Assembly (NCBI GenBank): GCA_022578965.1
Contig: MU400674.1
Coordinates: forward strand, 1 to 64,000
DNA length: 64,000 nucleotides
Direction of reading: 5' to 3'
Origin: Xylaria sp. FL1777
Taxonomy: Eukaryota; Ascomycota; Sordariomycetes; Xylariales; Xylariaceae
In this document: positions 1 to 10,481 of the stretch, one piece after another
Layout of the letters: the number at the start of each line of letters is the position of its first letter
How positions within the stretch are numbered: position 1 is the first letter of the stretch
Notes under the pieces: generated by a model
Told to the model about the DNA's origin: nothing
Database searches by the model: none
Seen by the model: only the letters and a program-made list of their open reading frames with translations
Translations under genes and position numbers: made by a program

Positions 1-83
<83 letters not shown>
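1..83. repeat. (TTA)n microsatellite
   Basis: About 27 uninterrupted TTA units start at the first base and run into a T tract. The repeat continues beyond the window edge. Confidence 0.95.
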
Positions 84-1020
84 TTTTTTTTTTTTAAAAA
101 ACATTTATTAATTTTATAATTCATTGTTTATAGCATTTTTTGTATTGCTTATTTTATATTATTATACTTTATTATATTTTAACTTTTTTTTTTTTATTTT
201 TTTAGAGTTAAAGTTGTTTTTATGATTTTAACTTTTTTATTTTTATGTGCATTTTGTTTTTTTACAATTTAATTTTACTAGTTATTTAGCTGTTTTTATA
301 ACTTGTTTTTTTAGTTTTTTTTTTGTAGTTTTATTGGTTTTTTTTTGTTTTTTTTTTTACTTTCTTTTTTATTTTTATTTGCTATTTAATATACTTATTA
401 GTATTTAAACAAGCTTAATTAAACTTTTATAGTATATATTTGTTTAAATAAAGCAAGCTTTAAATGTTTTTAAGTAGTAATAATTAAAGCATGCTTTTAT
501 TGCAATATTTTTACTTGCTATAATATATTTAGTAAATAGTTTTTTGCTATTTTATGCTTAATATTGCTTATATGCTTTTTTATTTGTTTTTTTAATAAAT
601 ATATACTAAGCATAAGCTTTTTTTTGCTTAATACGATTAAAGTTAAAATTTATATTTTATTTTTGGCTTTTTTTAAATATTTTTTTAAAGTTAAACTAAT
701 AGCAAAAATCCTAATTAATTTTAAATAAGTATTATTACATTATAAAAATATAAAAAATATTAACTATAGATTTTTTTATTAATTTTTAAACTTTATTATT
801 TATGCTTTTTTATAAGTAATTAATAATAAATTTTATTTGCTAAATAATATTTAAGCATTTTTTTAAAGTTTTAAAAAAATTTATTTTTAATAATATAAGC
901 TATTTTTAAAACTTAAAATTTTTTAAAAAAACTAGTGCTATTATTAAATATGTTATATTATTAAGTATATAAATAAATATTAAAAAAACAAATGCTTTAA
1001 GTATATTATATATAAAAAAG

Positions 1021-1200
1021 GTATACTATATGTAAAAAATGCAAGTTATATATAAAAAAAGCAAATTATATATAAAAAAAGCAAGTTATATATAAAAAAA
1101 GCAAGTTATATATAAAAAAAGCAAGTTATATATAAAAAAAGCAAGTTATATATAAAAAAAGTAAGTTATATATAAAAAAAGTATGCTATATTTAAAAAAA
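1021..1200. repeat. 20-bp tandem repeat, nine units
   Basis: Nine consecutive 20-bp units of the form GCAAGTTATATATAAAAAAA fill these 180 bases. The central units are identical and the outer ones carry single substitutions. A partly related sequence precedes them at about 1000. It is a minisatellite inside the AT-rich block, and the identical central units suggest recent expansion. Confidence 0.9.
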
Positions 1201-1986
1201 GTAATATAAAATTTTAAAATATAAAAAATAATAAACTTAGTTTATAATAGCTTAATAAAATAAATAATAAATAAAACTAGCTTTAATTAAGCTATATAAA
1301 TATATTATTAGTAAATATAATAACATATAACTGTAGTAGTATAGCTATAAATTTTTATAAATATAGCTATTTGCAATTATATATATATATTTAGCTTTAT
1401 ATATAGCAATTAAAAAAATATTTTTTTTAAAGTAGCTGCATAATATTTAAACAAGCTTAATTAAATAAAATTAAAATATATGTAACATTTAGTACCTGCT
1501 AATGCTACAATGCAAAGTAATGCAATTAAAAAGGCATAATAAAAAAAGTAGAAAGTAGGTAAATTATCAGCTGCCTAGGTATAAATGAATACCCAAGGGG
1601 TAGGTAGAAAGAGTTAGGTGGGGTTGCCTTGGTTCTAGCACACTTTTTCGCTATGGGCCACCGTACCTAGGTACCTACTGAGTATCCAGATTCCAGGTAC
1701 CTTAGGTACCTAAGTCAAGGCGTCCAGTGCTGCGGGACCGGTAAAGGTAGCCGAAGGAATGTGGCGTACGCATCGCCGCCTGGCCTGAAACTGTACAAAC
1801 TGTACCCAAGTGCATACATATATACGGTAGCTACCGTACCTTATTTAAACACCAGGGCCCAGCCATAATAACGAAGTATCAATAATTCTGCATTTTACAA
1901 ATCATTCTTTTGGATGCTACCGATATATCTCCACGATTCGGGAAGATTGATAGGGAACTACCGCGTAAGATAGGTGTTATCGCGGT

Positions 1987-4900
1987 TTAAACACTTAGCT
2001 CCGCTGTGGTGCTTTCTGTGATGTACTTCATGTACGGAACTAGCTTCAAGTCCACAGGTCCCCCCACACCACAATACCTCTCCACGATGTCTACACTGCG
2101 ACCGATATAGCTAGAAAACAAATTAGTTTAGTACCATGCATGGAGGCTTGTCCGGATATTTGATAAAGCAGTTGGGCGGGGGGATGGAAGGAGATTGAGA
2201 GAGAGGAAACTCCGTACAGTTGAGGATCTAGCATGCTGTCCAACTCGCCCCAGATAGGCTTGAAGAATTCAGTGCTCTTGATACGCGAGACTAGATCATT
2301 AGGCTTGCCCTATATAGATAAATAAACAACTTCAGTCAGCAATAGCTCGGGGCACAAAAGTGTTCCTTGTCGCACCTCATTTTTGACGACACTCCCCGCT
2401 TGGTGCGATAGGACGCGGATCTCTTCATGCGCTCTAGTAAAGTTTAGTGTTTGATCTCACGACGAGCTTCGAAATACCAACTCCTGTCTTGATGCTCCCT
2501 TGGCGACCAACTTCATGATTATCTGTATAATTCGTTAGCGGACACTGTCTTACTCGCAGCCGGGAACACGAAGGAGAGAATGATCATGAGGACATTTCCA
2601 CTCAAGAGTATTGCATATACTGATGGGGAAAAGAAGGCGCCGCGTTGACAGAAGCAATTTGACTTACACTCTCTGTAACCATAAATGGAAGCTCTTCCAA
2701 AACACGACTCTGGATTCGCTTAGGGTACACTACTAATCCATCTGTAATGTTGTCGAGGCCGAGCAGAATGGCTTCAGCAAGCAAGAACATGTCTGGTATA
2801 TCCATTCCTGTGAGAACTAGTTAGCATATCGATGCTGACGTGCTGCAAGGTAGGGGGCATATATATGAAAGACTTACTGCGGATAGCGGAGTCGTCAAGG
2901 GTTCGTTCGGCCTGAGATCTAGCTTTAGCAATTACACTTAACATCGAAAATAGATTACTAGATTGATATACCCATTGGTCCGAGAGCGTGTTCGCGAAAT
3001 TTGCAGGTTTTGACATCAATTCCCGCGCTAATGAATAGACTCTCTCCGAACGCATAGGACTTTGATTGGATGTTAGCTCCCGCTCTCTCAGGTGAAATTA
3101 TGTGGCCCTCATGTTCGGGATGAAATACTGGACCGAAGAGAGCAGCCGACTCCCGTACAACTGATTTATAGTATCACTCACTTGCGTTTGTAAGCCATTG
3201 CCGATGATCCTATCTGACTTTGCTCTACAGATATAAGTGTAAGCTTTTGTTTTCTAAGTAATGCAATATGGTCCCAAGAGCTTCTCAGGCATGAACCCAG
3301 ACCAGAAATATTTCCGCACAGAAGCGGAGAAGCAGGAAATGGGTGACTGATTTCTTTACACTTACCGAACGGCTCCTCTATCTCTTTCCAGTTGGCAAGA
3401 TGTCGAATGTCACCACACATCTTCTGTGCTGTGGCACCAAGACCCGCGATAGCATTGGCAATTATCAAGTCTACTTTGCGTGTACTTTTGAGTTCATTTT
3501 AGTAAACATATTAAAATCGTCGGTGGCCGGACGCAGATTATATAAACGTGAATGAACCAATGAGTGAGGATGAAGCTGTGGGCAGAAGCAGAGGAGCGGC
3601 CTTACTATGTTTGTGTAGAAATGTCCTAGTCAGGTTAGAAAGAATAATTTTCGAAGTTGACCATAAAACTTACGTAGCAACTCGGAAACCCGAGCTTCGT
3701 ACACAAAAGTTCATTCAATTGGTCGCATTTGGAAGCATCGCCCTCGAAGCTATAGACCTATGTATTAGAATCGACTACTAGATCTCACGCTCACTTTTGT
3801 CTTATATTATCACAATGGACCATATATCGTGTACTCACATTTCTGCCATACGTTAACAGACTGTGTCAGACTAAAGGTTCTGATTTCAAAGGTGCTTCGG
3901 AGGAACGAGGGGTCTTCTTACTGTAGAAATTTTAGCTTGGTGTAACTAATCATCTAAAACATAAAGACAAGGAAATTATTCGTGGGATGATCTTATACGA
4001 ACCCTAAGAAGGAGGCTCTGCCCGATGTCAAGGGTCAGTATTATCGGGAATATAATATTTTACGGGAACGTTGCAGGAGAAACCAGGTCTAAATCTGCTA
4101 AAGGATAATGGAAAATAATGATTCGTACTGCGTTCCAGTCGTTCCTATACTTTATTAGACACCTGACTATTATGTTGGCTTCTGTATGGCCCCAAAAGGG
4201 AGTGCCAACTCGGCCAGAGCTGCATAACCCATAGATAATCATTGGAGAGTAGAATTCTCATTTGCATACCTTGTGCACCGCGGAATTTGAGATCACTTCG
4301 CACTTGTTCGATAGCTCGAAGGTCGAACTGGAGACTCGTTAAATTTACAGAATAGGATATATAAATAACAAAGATAAAAATAAAAAAGGGGAACGCTTAG
4401 CATACCATGAGATCTTGTATCCATTGAGCGGCTACTCATATGTATCAGTGACGTATTTTATTAGCGAGAATATTGTCGTAGGATAAGCCGGGCTTACCTC
4501 GCTTTCCGACAGTGATCTAAATTAGAGGTCAGTATGTAAATTTCACGTCCGGAACTTCAACCGTTCTTGCTATGTTCAAATGTCGAAGGGTAGTCAAAAG
4601 CTTTTAGTTAGGAAAGCTATGGATTTGGGGCAGGCTAAGATGAGATGTGGGAAAGACGAGGAAACGTACCAACTGTGCTGGTTGAAGGTGGGTGTAAGCA
4701 AGAGTCGGTTCCTCTTCAAGATTGTCAGTATTACACACGAAAAAGACATTATACGCTTGCTCACTTTTCCATTTCATGGCAAAGTTGGATAGGTTCCAAA
4801 TGACTTTGGCCAATTTGTTGAGGAGAATATCCAAGGCATCCCGCATGATGACTAACTCGGCATTGTCAGTCACAAAGCAACTTGTGGCGCCATAATGGAT

Positions 4901-5388
4901 GATGCCCGCTGCAGCTGGGGCAACAATGCCAAATGCATGAACATGCTACTCCCCTATCAGCTTCGCTAGAAGACGGTACGCGGACGAAAGAAGCTCACAG
5001 CCATGACATCCTGCAACACAACGCGTCAATGAAATGTACCCTTTGGTGAGCGATTTTGAACCAGCCGACTCACATGTCGACGTTTCTTTTCTTCGATACG
5101 TGCGATCTCGAAGTCCGAGTCAGTCACGTAGAGATGTGACTTCATCTCTTCCAGAGCTTCCAGGCTGATGGTATCGATTCCAAGGGCTCTTTCACTCTCA
5201 GCCAGAGCCAGCCAGAGTTTACGCCATATCCCTATTCTCGACCGTTGACTAAACAGTTCAGACATGGCGGCGCTGCAGTAGCGGCGGGTAAGGACTGTCT
5301 GGTATGCATCGAACGAAACATTGCCTTGAGTTTTGATACGCTCAAGCTCCCGTTGGAGCTCTAGAATCTGCTGATCTTTATCCGCCAT
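1987..5388 (-). CDS. Adenylosuccinate lyase-like gene, intron-rich, probably damaged
   Basis: Adenylosuccinate lyase (ADE13/purB family) cleaves SAICAR and adenylosuccinate in purine synthesis. Conserved blocks appear in order on the minus strand: [11 protein letters not shown] and [12 protein letters not shown] (exon 1 from 5388), [10 protein letters not shown] and [15 protein letters not shown] (about 4930-4800), THLQPAQL (about 4690), TVGKRA (about 4510), [21 protein letters not shown] (about 4330-4260), [15 protein letters not shown] (about 3740), [18 protein letters not shown], the catalytic-loop block [12 protein letters not shown] (about 3230-3180), [56 protein letters not shown] and [15 protein letters not shown]. 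The reading then runs to a TAA at 1987. Well over ten introns are needed, some flanking exons of only 12-26 nt. The conserved TTGTQASF and TGQTYSRK segments cannot be read; only a frame-broken relic lies near 3922-3950. It may therefore be a decaying or altered second copy. An alternative ATG lies at 5439. Confidence 0.75.
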
Positions 5389-5663
5389 GTCGAACTCTAG
5401 GAGAATACCACTCAGCCGAAATAAAGAGGGGGAAAACAACCCAAAACTAACACGGAAAAATTGACGCTCTCGCTAGAGGGTGTGGGGTAGTTTCCTACGC
5501 AGTATGTCTCTATCAGACGTTGTTGCAGTGCAGGTGGGCAGAGAATCGAGAATGAAAGCTCTGCGATGCAACGAATTATGCAGCAGCAGACGCAAATGTG
5601 CCCCTCTACCCCTCCACAACACGTGCTACTTAGGCCGGCATCGCAGTAGGTAAACTGCAGTAT

Positions 5664-5823
5664 ATACCTTAGGTACCTACTCACACATGTGAATGCGCAC
5701 CAATCAAAAGCCTCGGTTATAGCCTTAAATAGTACCTGGGTACCTAATGTTGGTACCTACCAGGTAGGTACAGGCGGGACTCGCCCTGCGGGGTCCTCTC
5801 GGGTTAGTACCAGGTACCTAAAG
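5664..5823. repeat. Clustered GGTACC / TAGGTACCTA palindromes
   Basis: At least six copies of GGTACC-centred words (for example TTAGGTACCTAC, GGGTACCTAATG, TGGTACCTACCAGG) lie in 160 bases between the lyase gene and the polyglutamine gene. A similar cluster sits at about 1660-1715. Such words are scattered in many fungal intergenic regions, and I cannot assign a function. Confidence 0.5.
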
Positions 5824-6305
5824 ATTCATACTCTACCTACCTGTTTCTCTCATATTTCTGCTTCTTCGAAGGGCCCTTCCACCATTCTTATGTTGTAAAC
5901 GCGCGCTGCTTAATTCATATTGTTTACGAATCAGCTAAATACTCGGTATCATTCTAGTGCGTAATTGTTTCTATAGGGATGGCGGCGAGGGCTCAAAGGA
6001 CAAGTCTCCGATGAAACAATACAATGAAAGAGAAACAGAATTATCGAAATTTGAACAAAGGTATGCTGATGAACAGCCATTCTTAGACTTTATAATGGCT
6101 TAATTCAACTTGGAGATAGTTTCGTAACTGGGCAACTGAAAGAAACACACCAAAAACAGCAAGGAAGTTCGACTCAACATAATCAAGATATATAAATTTA
6201 GCCCGATTCTATTATATTTGGCTACAGTTAAAGTCATCCATCCTTATCTGCCTATCCCAAGCCCTCGTCCACATTGCACGTCAGAGCTAGAGCCGTACCA
6301 TCATC

Positions 6306-6977
6306 ATGCACAACAATTCATTTAGAGGCCCACCAAGGGAATCATCGTATGATAACATTCCCTATCGCAACCCAAGGTATAAAGGTAAAAATTATGACCC
6401 GAACTATAGGGCCAAAAAGAAGAATGGAAACCAAACAAACCAACATGCCAGCCAAAAAAATTACTCAATATTTCAGCAACAGCAACAGCAGCAGCAGCAG
6501 CAACAGATTCCGCAGTTTCCGCAGTTTCAGCAGTTTCAGCAGCAGCAGCAGCAATTTCAGCAGTCTGAGCAACAACAACAGCAGCAGCAGCAGCAGGAGG
6601 ATCAATTCCAGAATGGTACGTCTTCTGGTTTACTCCAGGAATTTCTAGTCTATTTAGCCGGAGTAGTCGACCAAAACATTCGTCACGATTTGGAACATGA
6701 CTTCAGGATGTGTGACTGTTCATTAGCTTCTGGACCTCGCTGTTTCCACGCTATAACGGATTTGTACGAAAAGCACCTGGTGACAAGTTGCAGGTTGCAA
6801 CACGATGTCGTTGATCTATTGAGCTTACTGATGTCTAGAAACACATTCATTCACGAGATAATTCGTCTTGGGCTGATAGAGTATGCAGAGAGGAATCCCG
6901 ACACCCCCCTTCGACAAATCCTTGATACAATGGGCCGCGAAGGGATCGTCGCCGTGAATCCTGATAATAATACATAG
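6306..6977 (+). CDS. Polyglutamine-containing protein of unknown function (223 aa)
   Basis: This is a single ORF from ATG at 6306. Residues 1-55 are hydrophilic and rich in Asn, Arg, Tyr and Lys (RGPPRESSYDN, NPRYKGKNYDPNYR). Residues about 57-98 are glutamine runs broken by Pro-Gln-Phe repeats, encoded mainly by CAG and CAA. Residues about 100-223 form an ordered-looking part with four Cys/His positions (MCDCSLASGPRCFHA) and predicted helices (LLQEFLVYLAGVVDQN, DVVDLLSLLMSRN). I recognise no family. The clear break between a low-complexity head and a hydrophobic-patterned tail favours a real protein. It could be a nucleic-acid-associated or prion-like factor, but that is a guess. Confidence 0.6.
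   Translation: MHNNSFRGPPRESSYDNIPYRNPRYKGKNYDPNYRAKKKNGNQTNQHASQKNYSIFQQQQQQQQQQQIPQFPQFQQFQQQQQQFQQSEQQQQQQQQQEDQFQNGTSSGLLQEFLVYLAGVVDQNIRHDLEHDFRMCDCSLASGPRCFHAITDLYEKHLVTSCRLQHDVVDLLSLLMSRNTFIHEIIRLGLIEYAERNPDTPLRQILDTMGREGIVAVNPDNNT
6474..6597 (+). repeat. CAG/CAA microsatellite inside the polyQ gene
   Basis: Runs of CAG and CAA codons are interrupted by TTTCAG and TTTCCG units. They are in frame as glutamine in the 6306-6977 gene. The same repeat gives a long serine-rich ORF in another frame, which is a shadow. Confidence 0.9.
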
Positions 6978-7002
6978 AATTCATATGAGAAGTAAAAATT
7001 TA

Positions 7003-7040
<38 letters not shown>
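7003..7040. repeat. (TTA)n microsatellite
   Basis: About a dozen TTA units lie just downstream of the polyglutamine gene, the same unit as at the left window edge. Confidence 0.9.
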
Positions 7041-7041
<1 letters not shown>

Positions 7042-7476
7042 TAATGAGTGCCCAATAATAACTATGTAAACGTACATTCGAGTAATGAATAGCTGAGAGG
7101 GCTATTTTACCAGCACGAATTCTTTTTCGTTGCCGTGTTATTAGTCTAGCATATATCTAATACTCCGGAAATGAGTTACTACATTAGAAAAAACTAAAAG
7201 AGTGCTTGATGTTTAGGTGATGGCAGCTACGCAGTAATTAATCACGCATGTTTGTAAAACTTCTTAAAGAGACCTACGGAAAGCCGATGTAATTCATATA
7301 AGAAGCATGAATGTGGAATTGCAATACAATATCCAAGAATCTCGAATTCAGTAATAAATTGATGACTTCATTTTTCTGCCTATCGAATTAATATGAGATA
7401 TCACTACTATCGTTTCCCCGACCAACTTCTAAAAAGCTATGCAAGCGTTTGCAAAATCTTCTCCCGTTGCCCCCGC
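7041..7476. other. Intergenic, nothing recognised
   Basis: This AT-rich spacer lies between two convergent genes. I see no coding signal, RNA gene or repeat of note. Confidence 0.6.
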
Positions 7477-8028
7477 TTATTTATATTTGACGTCGATTTG
7501 AATGTAGTCACCGCAGTTCCGTTCTCGGATTAGCTCAAGATCGCCGTGCTCAAATCTAGAACGGTAAGTTCCTGTAGGCTCGATATCTACGATGACGTAG
7601 TCACCACTGTTACTTTGCCGCACCTTTTCAGAACGGCGAGCCTTACCTCTCAGTGCAGCAGGAGGGCTATTATTCCAGACAGTGTACTTATAGAAATCAA
7701 GAACGTGAATATCTTGGTCACATTTTGTACAGATGTCTCTAGCAATGGAGCCCAAAGTTAGGGTTGTATCTATATCTGCGGGAATATCATCTCTAGGTTC
7801 AGGACTCCACTCAATAGTTGTTTGACAACCTACTGAGTTTTCAGACTGAAAATGCTTCCTGCAATTGACATATCGGACTACAACTCGGTAGGTTCCGGCT
7901 TTAGTCGTAGAACTATCTTCCTCCTCATAATAGACGGGTGGTCGACATGGAGTAGTGGGTGGTCGGTTAGGGTCCAAATACATGCCTCTAGGCAGATCCT
8001 TGTTGTTAGATTGCGAAGGGTGAGCCAT
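7477..8028 (-). CDS. Hypothetical protein (183 aa)
   Basis: This is an intronless ORF starting MAHPSQSNNKD at 8028. It has a Pro-rich head (DPNRPPTTPCRPP), an acidic EEED stretch, then a beta-strand-like segment TYRVVVRYVNC and a Cys pair DICTKCDQDIHVLDF. The C-terminal half repeats a theme: SGDYVIVDIEPTGTYRSRFE and later CGDYIQIDV, that is, two GDYxxxD units. I recognise no family. The alternation of polar and hydrophobic residues and the internal repeat support a real protein. It converges with the polyglutamine gene and is divergent from the beta-tubulin gene. Confidence 0.5.
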   Translation of the reverse strand: MAHPSQSNNKDLPRGMYLDPNRPPTTPCRPPVYYEEEDSSTTKAGTYRVVVRYVNCRKHFQSENSVGCQTTIEWSPEPRDDIPADIDTTLTLGSIARDICTKCDQDIHVLDFYKYTVWNNSPPAALRGKARRSEKVRQSNSGDYVIVDIEPTGTYRSRFEHGDLELIRERNCGDYIQIDVKYK

Positions 8029-8040
8029 ATTATCTAATAT

Positions 8041-8592
8041 TTGTCTTATATGATCTTATGGATCTCTGTCTCAGGATGTTGAGGTGCTTTAAGCAATAGG
8101 ACTGAGACTGTGCTGAGAATTCCCTGCATTTTTATACGAAGCCATTCTCAAAATTGTTAATTTGTAATGGCAGCATTTTAAAGCAGCGGTGTTGTTCTGT
8201 CACATGAGAAGTTCTAGGCAGCCATGTAGTTATTTGAACATGGCGGTCTAAATTTTAGGGCCTTTGTTTATCTATGACAAAGAGGGTGTTCTTTGTATAG
8301 GATAATGTGTATCTTAATACATAGGATAGGAGGATTTCTTGTATAGGTACTTATTGCTATTGTACTCATTTCTGTACTACTGTCTACTATTAACACTTGA
8401 AAAGCTTGAAATTGTGTCATATTGAGTGAGTATACCTAAGTTGGTAGCCTGGGAGGCACTTGCGCACCCCTGACGCCTTACACCAACGCGCACGTCCCCC
8501 TTGGCGCCCAATACTTGCTCCCTGTCATTTTGAGGGATTTACGTAAGCAACCTAGCTGGCCGTTGGTTAGTTACTATGGCGCGTTATCTCTC
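8041..8592. other. Intergenic between the 183-aa gene and beta-tubulin
   Basis: This is the shared upstream region of two divergently transcribed genes. I see no ORF or RNA gene. Confidence 0.5.
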
Positions 8593-8596
8593 AGTG

Positions 8597-8640
8597 CATT
8601 TTCTCCTCTTCTCTCCTCTCAAACATCGTGTTCCTTAAGA
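8597..8640 (+). promoter_or_regulatory. Pyrimidine-rich tract upstream of beta-tubulin
   Basis: A C/T-dominated run (TTTTCTCCTCTTCTCTCCTCTC) lies about 70-115 bases before the beta-tubulin ATG. Such CT-rich tracts are common near transcription starts of well-expressed filamentous-fungal genes. The role here is inferred. Confidence 0.5.
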
Positions 8641-8709
8641 GGTCCTCTTTTTCTCAATCCACCAACAACGCCACAATAATTATATCTTTCGTCTCATTCA
8701 GCGTGAATC

Positions 8710-10481
8710 ATGCGTGAAATTGTCAGCTACTTCTCCTCATCATAAGTCCGAGCGTCTATTTTTACTTGAACTAACAGCATTTTTCACTACATAGGTTCAT
8801 CTTCAAACTGGCCAATGTGTGAGTACTCACCGTGCCCGCAAGCCTATTTGCATCTTTTTGACTGTTAATATGCTTGAATAGGGCAATCAGATCGGTGCTG
8901 CCTTTTGGCAGAATATCTCGGGCGAGCACGGCCTCAATGGCGATGGGATGTGAGCAGTTACGGCCATCCATCTACCCATTGGCCTTGAGTGCTTACATTG
9001 TCTCACCTAAAGATACGAAGGTACCTCGGATATACAGTTGGAGCGTATGAATGTATACTTCAATGAGGTAGGTACTGCGGCCATTCGTATACTGGTAGTT
9101 GTAGAACTAAGCTGTTCGGACGTTGCAGGCATCCGACAATAAATACGTGCCTCGTGCCGTACTAGTCGATTTGGAACCCGGCACTATGGACGCAGTACGC
9201 GCCGGTCCACTTGGCCAGCTATTTCGCCCGGACAATATTGTCTTTGGCCAGTCAGGTGCTGGAAACAACTGGGCAAAAGGCCACTACACCGAAGGAGCCG
9301 AACTTGTTGACCAAGTACTCGATGTTGTGCGCCGGGAGGCTGAGGGCTGTGACTGTCTCCAGGGTTTTCAAATCACGCACTCCTTAGGCGGTGGTACTGG
9401 CTCCGGCATGGGGACACTGCTTATCTCCAAGATTCGAGAAGGTTTGTTGCACTCTGTAACCCGCTTACATCTCCCTTGATGCGTAATCATCTATTTCTTG
9501 GAGTTTTTAGTTAACAACTTGCTATCAAAGAGTTCCCCGACCGCATGATGGCTACGTTTAGCGTAGTTCCGTCACCGAAGGTATCCGATACTGTTGTGGA
9601 ACCGTACAATGCTACACTTTCGGTCCATCAACTAGTCGAGAATTCGGATGCAACTTTCTGTATCGACAACGAAGCCCTCTATGATATCTGTCAACGCACC
9701 CTGAAACTTAACAATCCTTCGTACGGCGATCTCAACCACCTTGTATCCGCTGTTATGTCCGGGGTCTCAACTTCTCTCCGCTTCCCGGGACAGCTTAATT
9801 CAGATTTGCGTAAACTAGCCGTAAACATGGTATGTTGCCACACTCTTCTTAATTTGTCTACACCATTTAAGCCGGCCAAATAAAGCTTACTACTGATGAA
9901 AGGTACCGTTTCCTCGCCTCCATTTCTTTATGGTGGGCTTTGCCCCCTTGACCAGCCGTGGCGCCTACTCATTTCGCGCCGTCACTGTATCAGAGCTCAC
10001 CCAACAACTCTTCGACCCTAAGAATATGATGACTGGTTCCGACTTCCGTAATGGACGATACCTAACGTGCTCTGCAATTTTCCGGGGCAAAATCTCCATG
10101 AAAGAGGTCGAAGAGCAAATGCTCACCGTGCAGAACCGTAATTCCTCCTACTTCGTAGAATGGATCCCCAACAACGTGCAGACGGCCATGTGTTCTATTC
10201 CACCACGCGGACTGAAGATGTCGTCAACCTTCGTTGGTAATTCAACGGCTATCCAGGAGATCTTTAAACGTGTTGGCGACCAGTTCTCTGCCATGTTTCG
10301 CCGCAAGGCCTTCCTGCATTGGTATACTGGGGAAGGCATGGATGAAATGGAGTTTACCGAGGCTGAATCCAATATGAATGATCTCATTTCGGAATATCAG
10401 CAGTACCAGGAGGCCACTTTGGACGACGACGAGGATGAGCAAGAGTACCCAGAGGAAGGTTTCGAAGAGGAGGAGGAGTAG
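8710..10481 (+). CDS. Beta-tubulin paralogue with Ala198
   Basis: Beta-tubulin forms the alpha/beta dimer of microtubules and hydrolyses GTP. Seven exons splice cleanly: 8710-8721 (MREI), 8795-8818, 8882-8949, 9013-9067, 9129-9441, 9531-9829 and 9903-10481. They give 449 aa, the normal length, with tiny 5' exons as in fungal beta-tubulins. Seen: the N-terminal MREI, the GTP-binding signature [51 protein letters not shown] and an acidic tail ending EEEEE. By family numbering (F167 in MMATF, F200 in ATFC) the codon GCA at 9650-9652 is residue 198. The usual residue is Glu, and Glu198Ala is a classical benzimidazole-resistance change. H6, F167 and F200 are conserved. Changes such as [22 protein letters not shown] and VSTSLRFPG suggest a divergent second copy rather than the main benA gene. 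Confidence 0.95.

Larger units (their letters stand above)
1..1530. other. AT-rich isochore, left end
   Basis: This stretch is almost only A and T, with long T and A runs, frequent TTA/TAA and AAGCTT-like words and almost no CpG. No reading frame of useful length exists on either strand. This is the usual look of repeat DNA mutated by RIP in Pezizomycotina (inference). Normal base composition returns at about 1540. No transposon protein can be recognised. Confidence 0.85.

Noticed and set aside
6274..6648. Serine/asparagine-rich ORF across the CAG repeat
   Set aside because: It is the same microsatellite read in another frame. The glutamine frame has the better tail.
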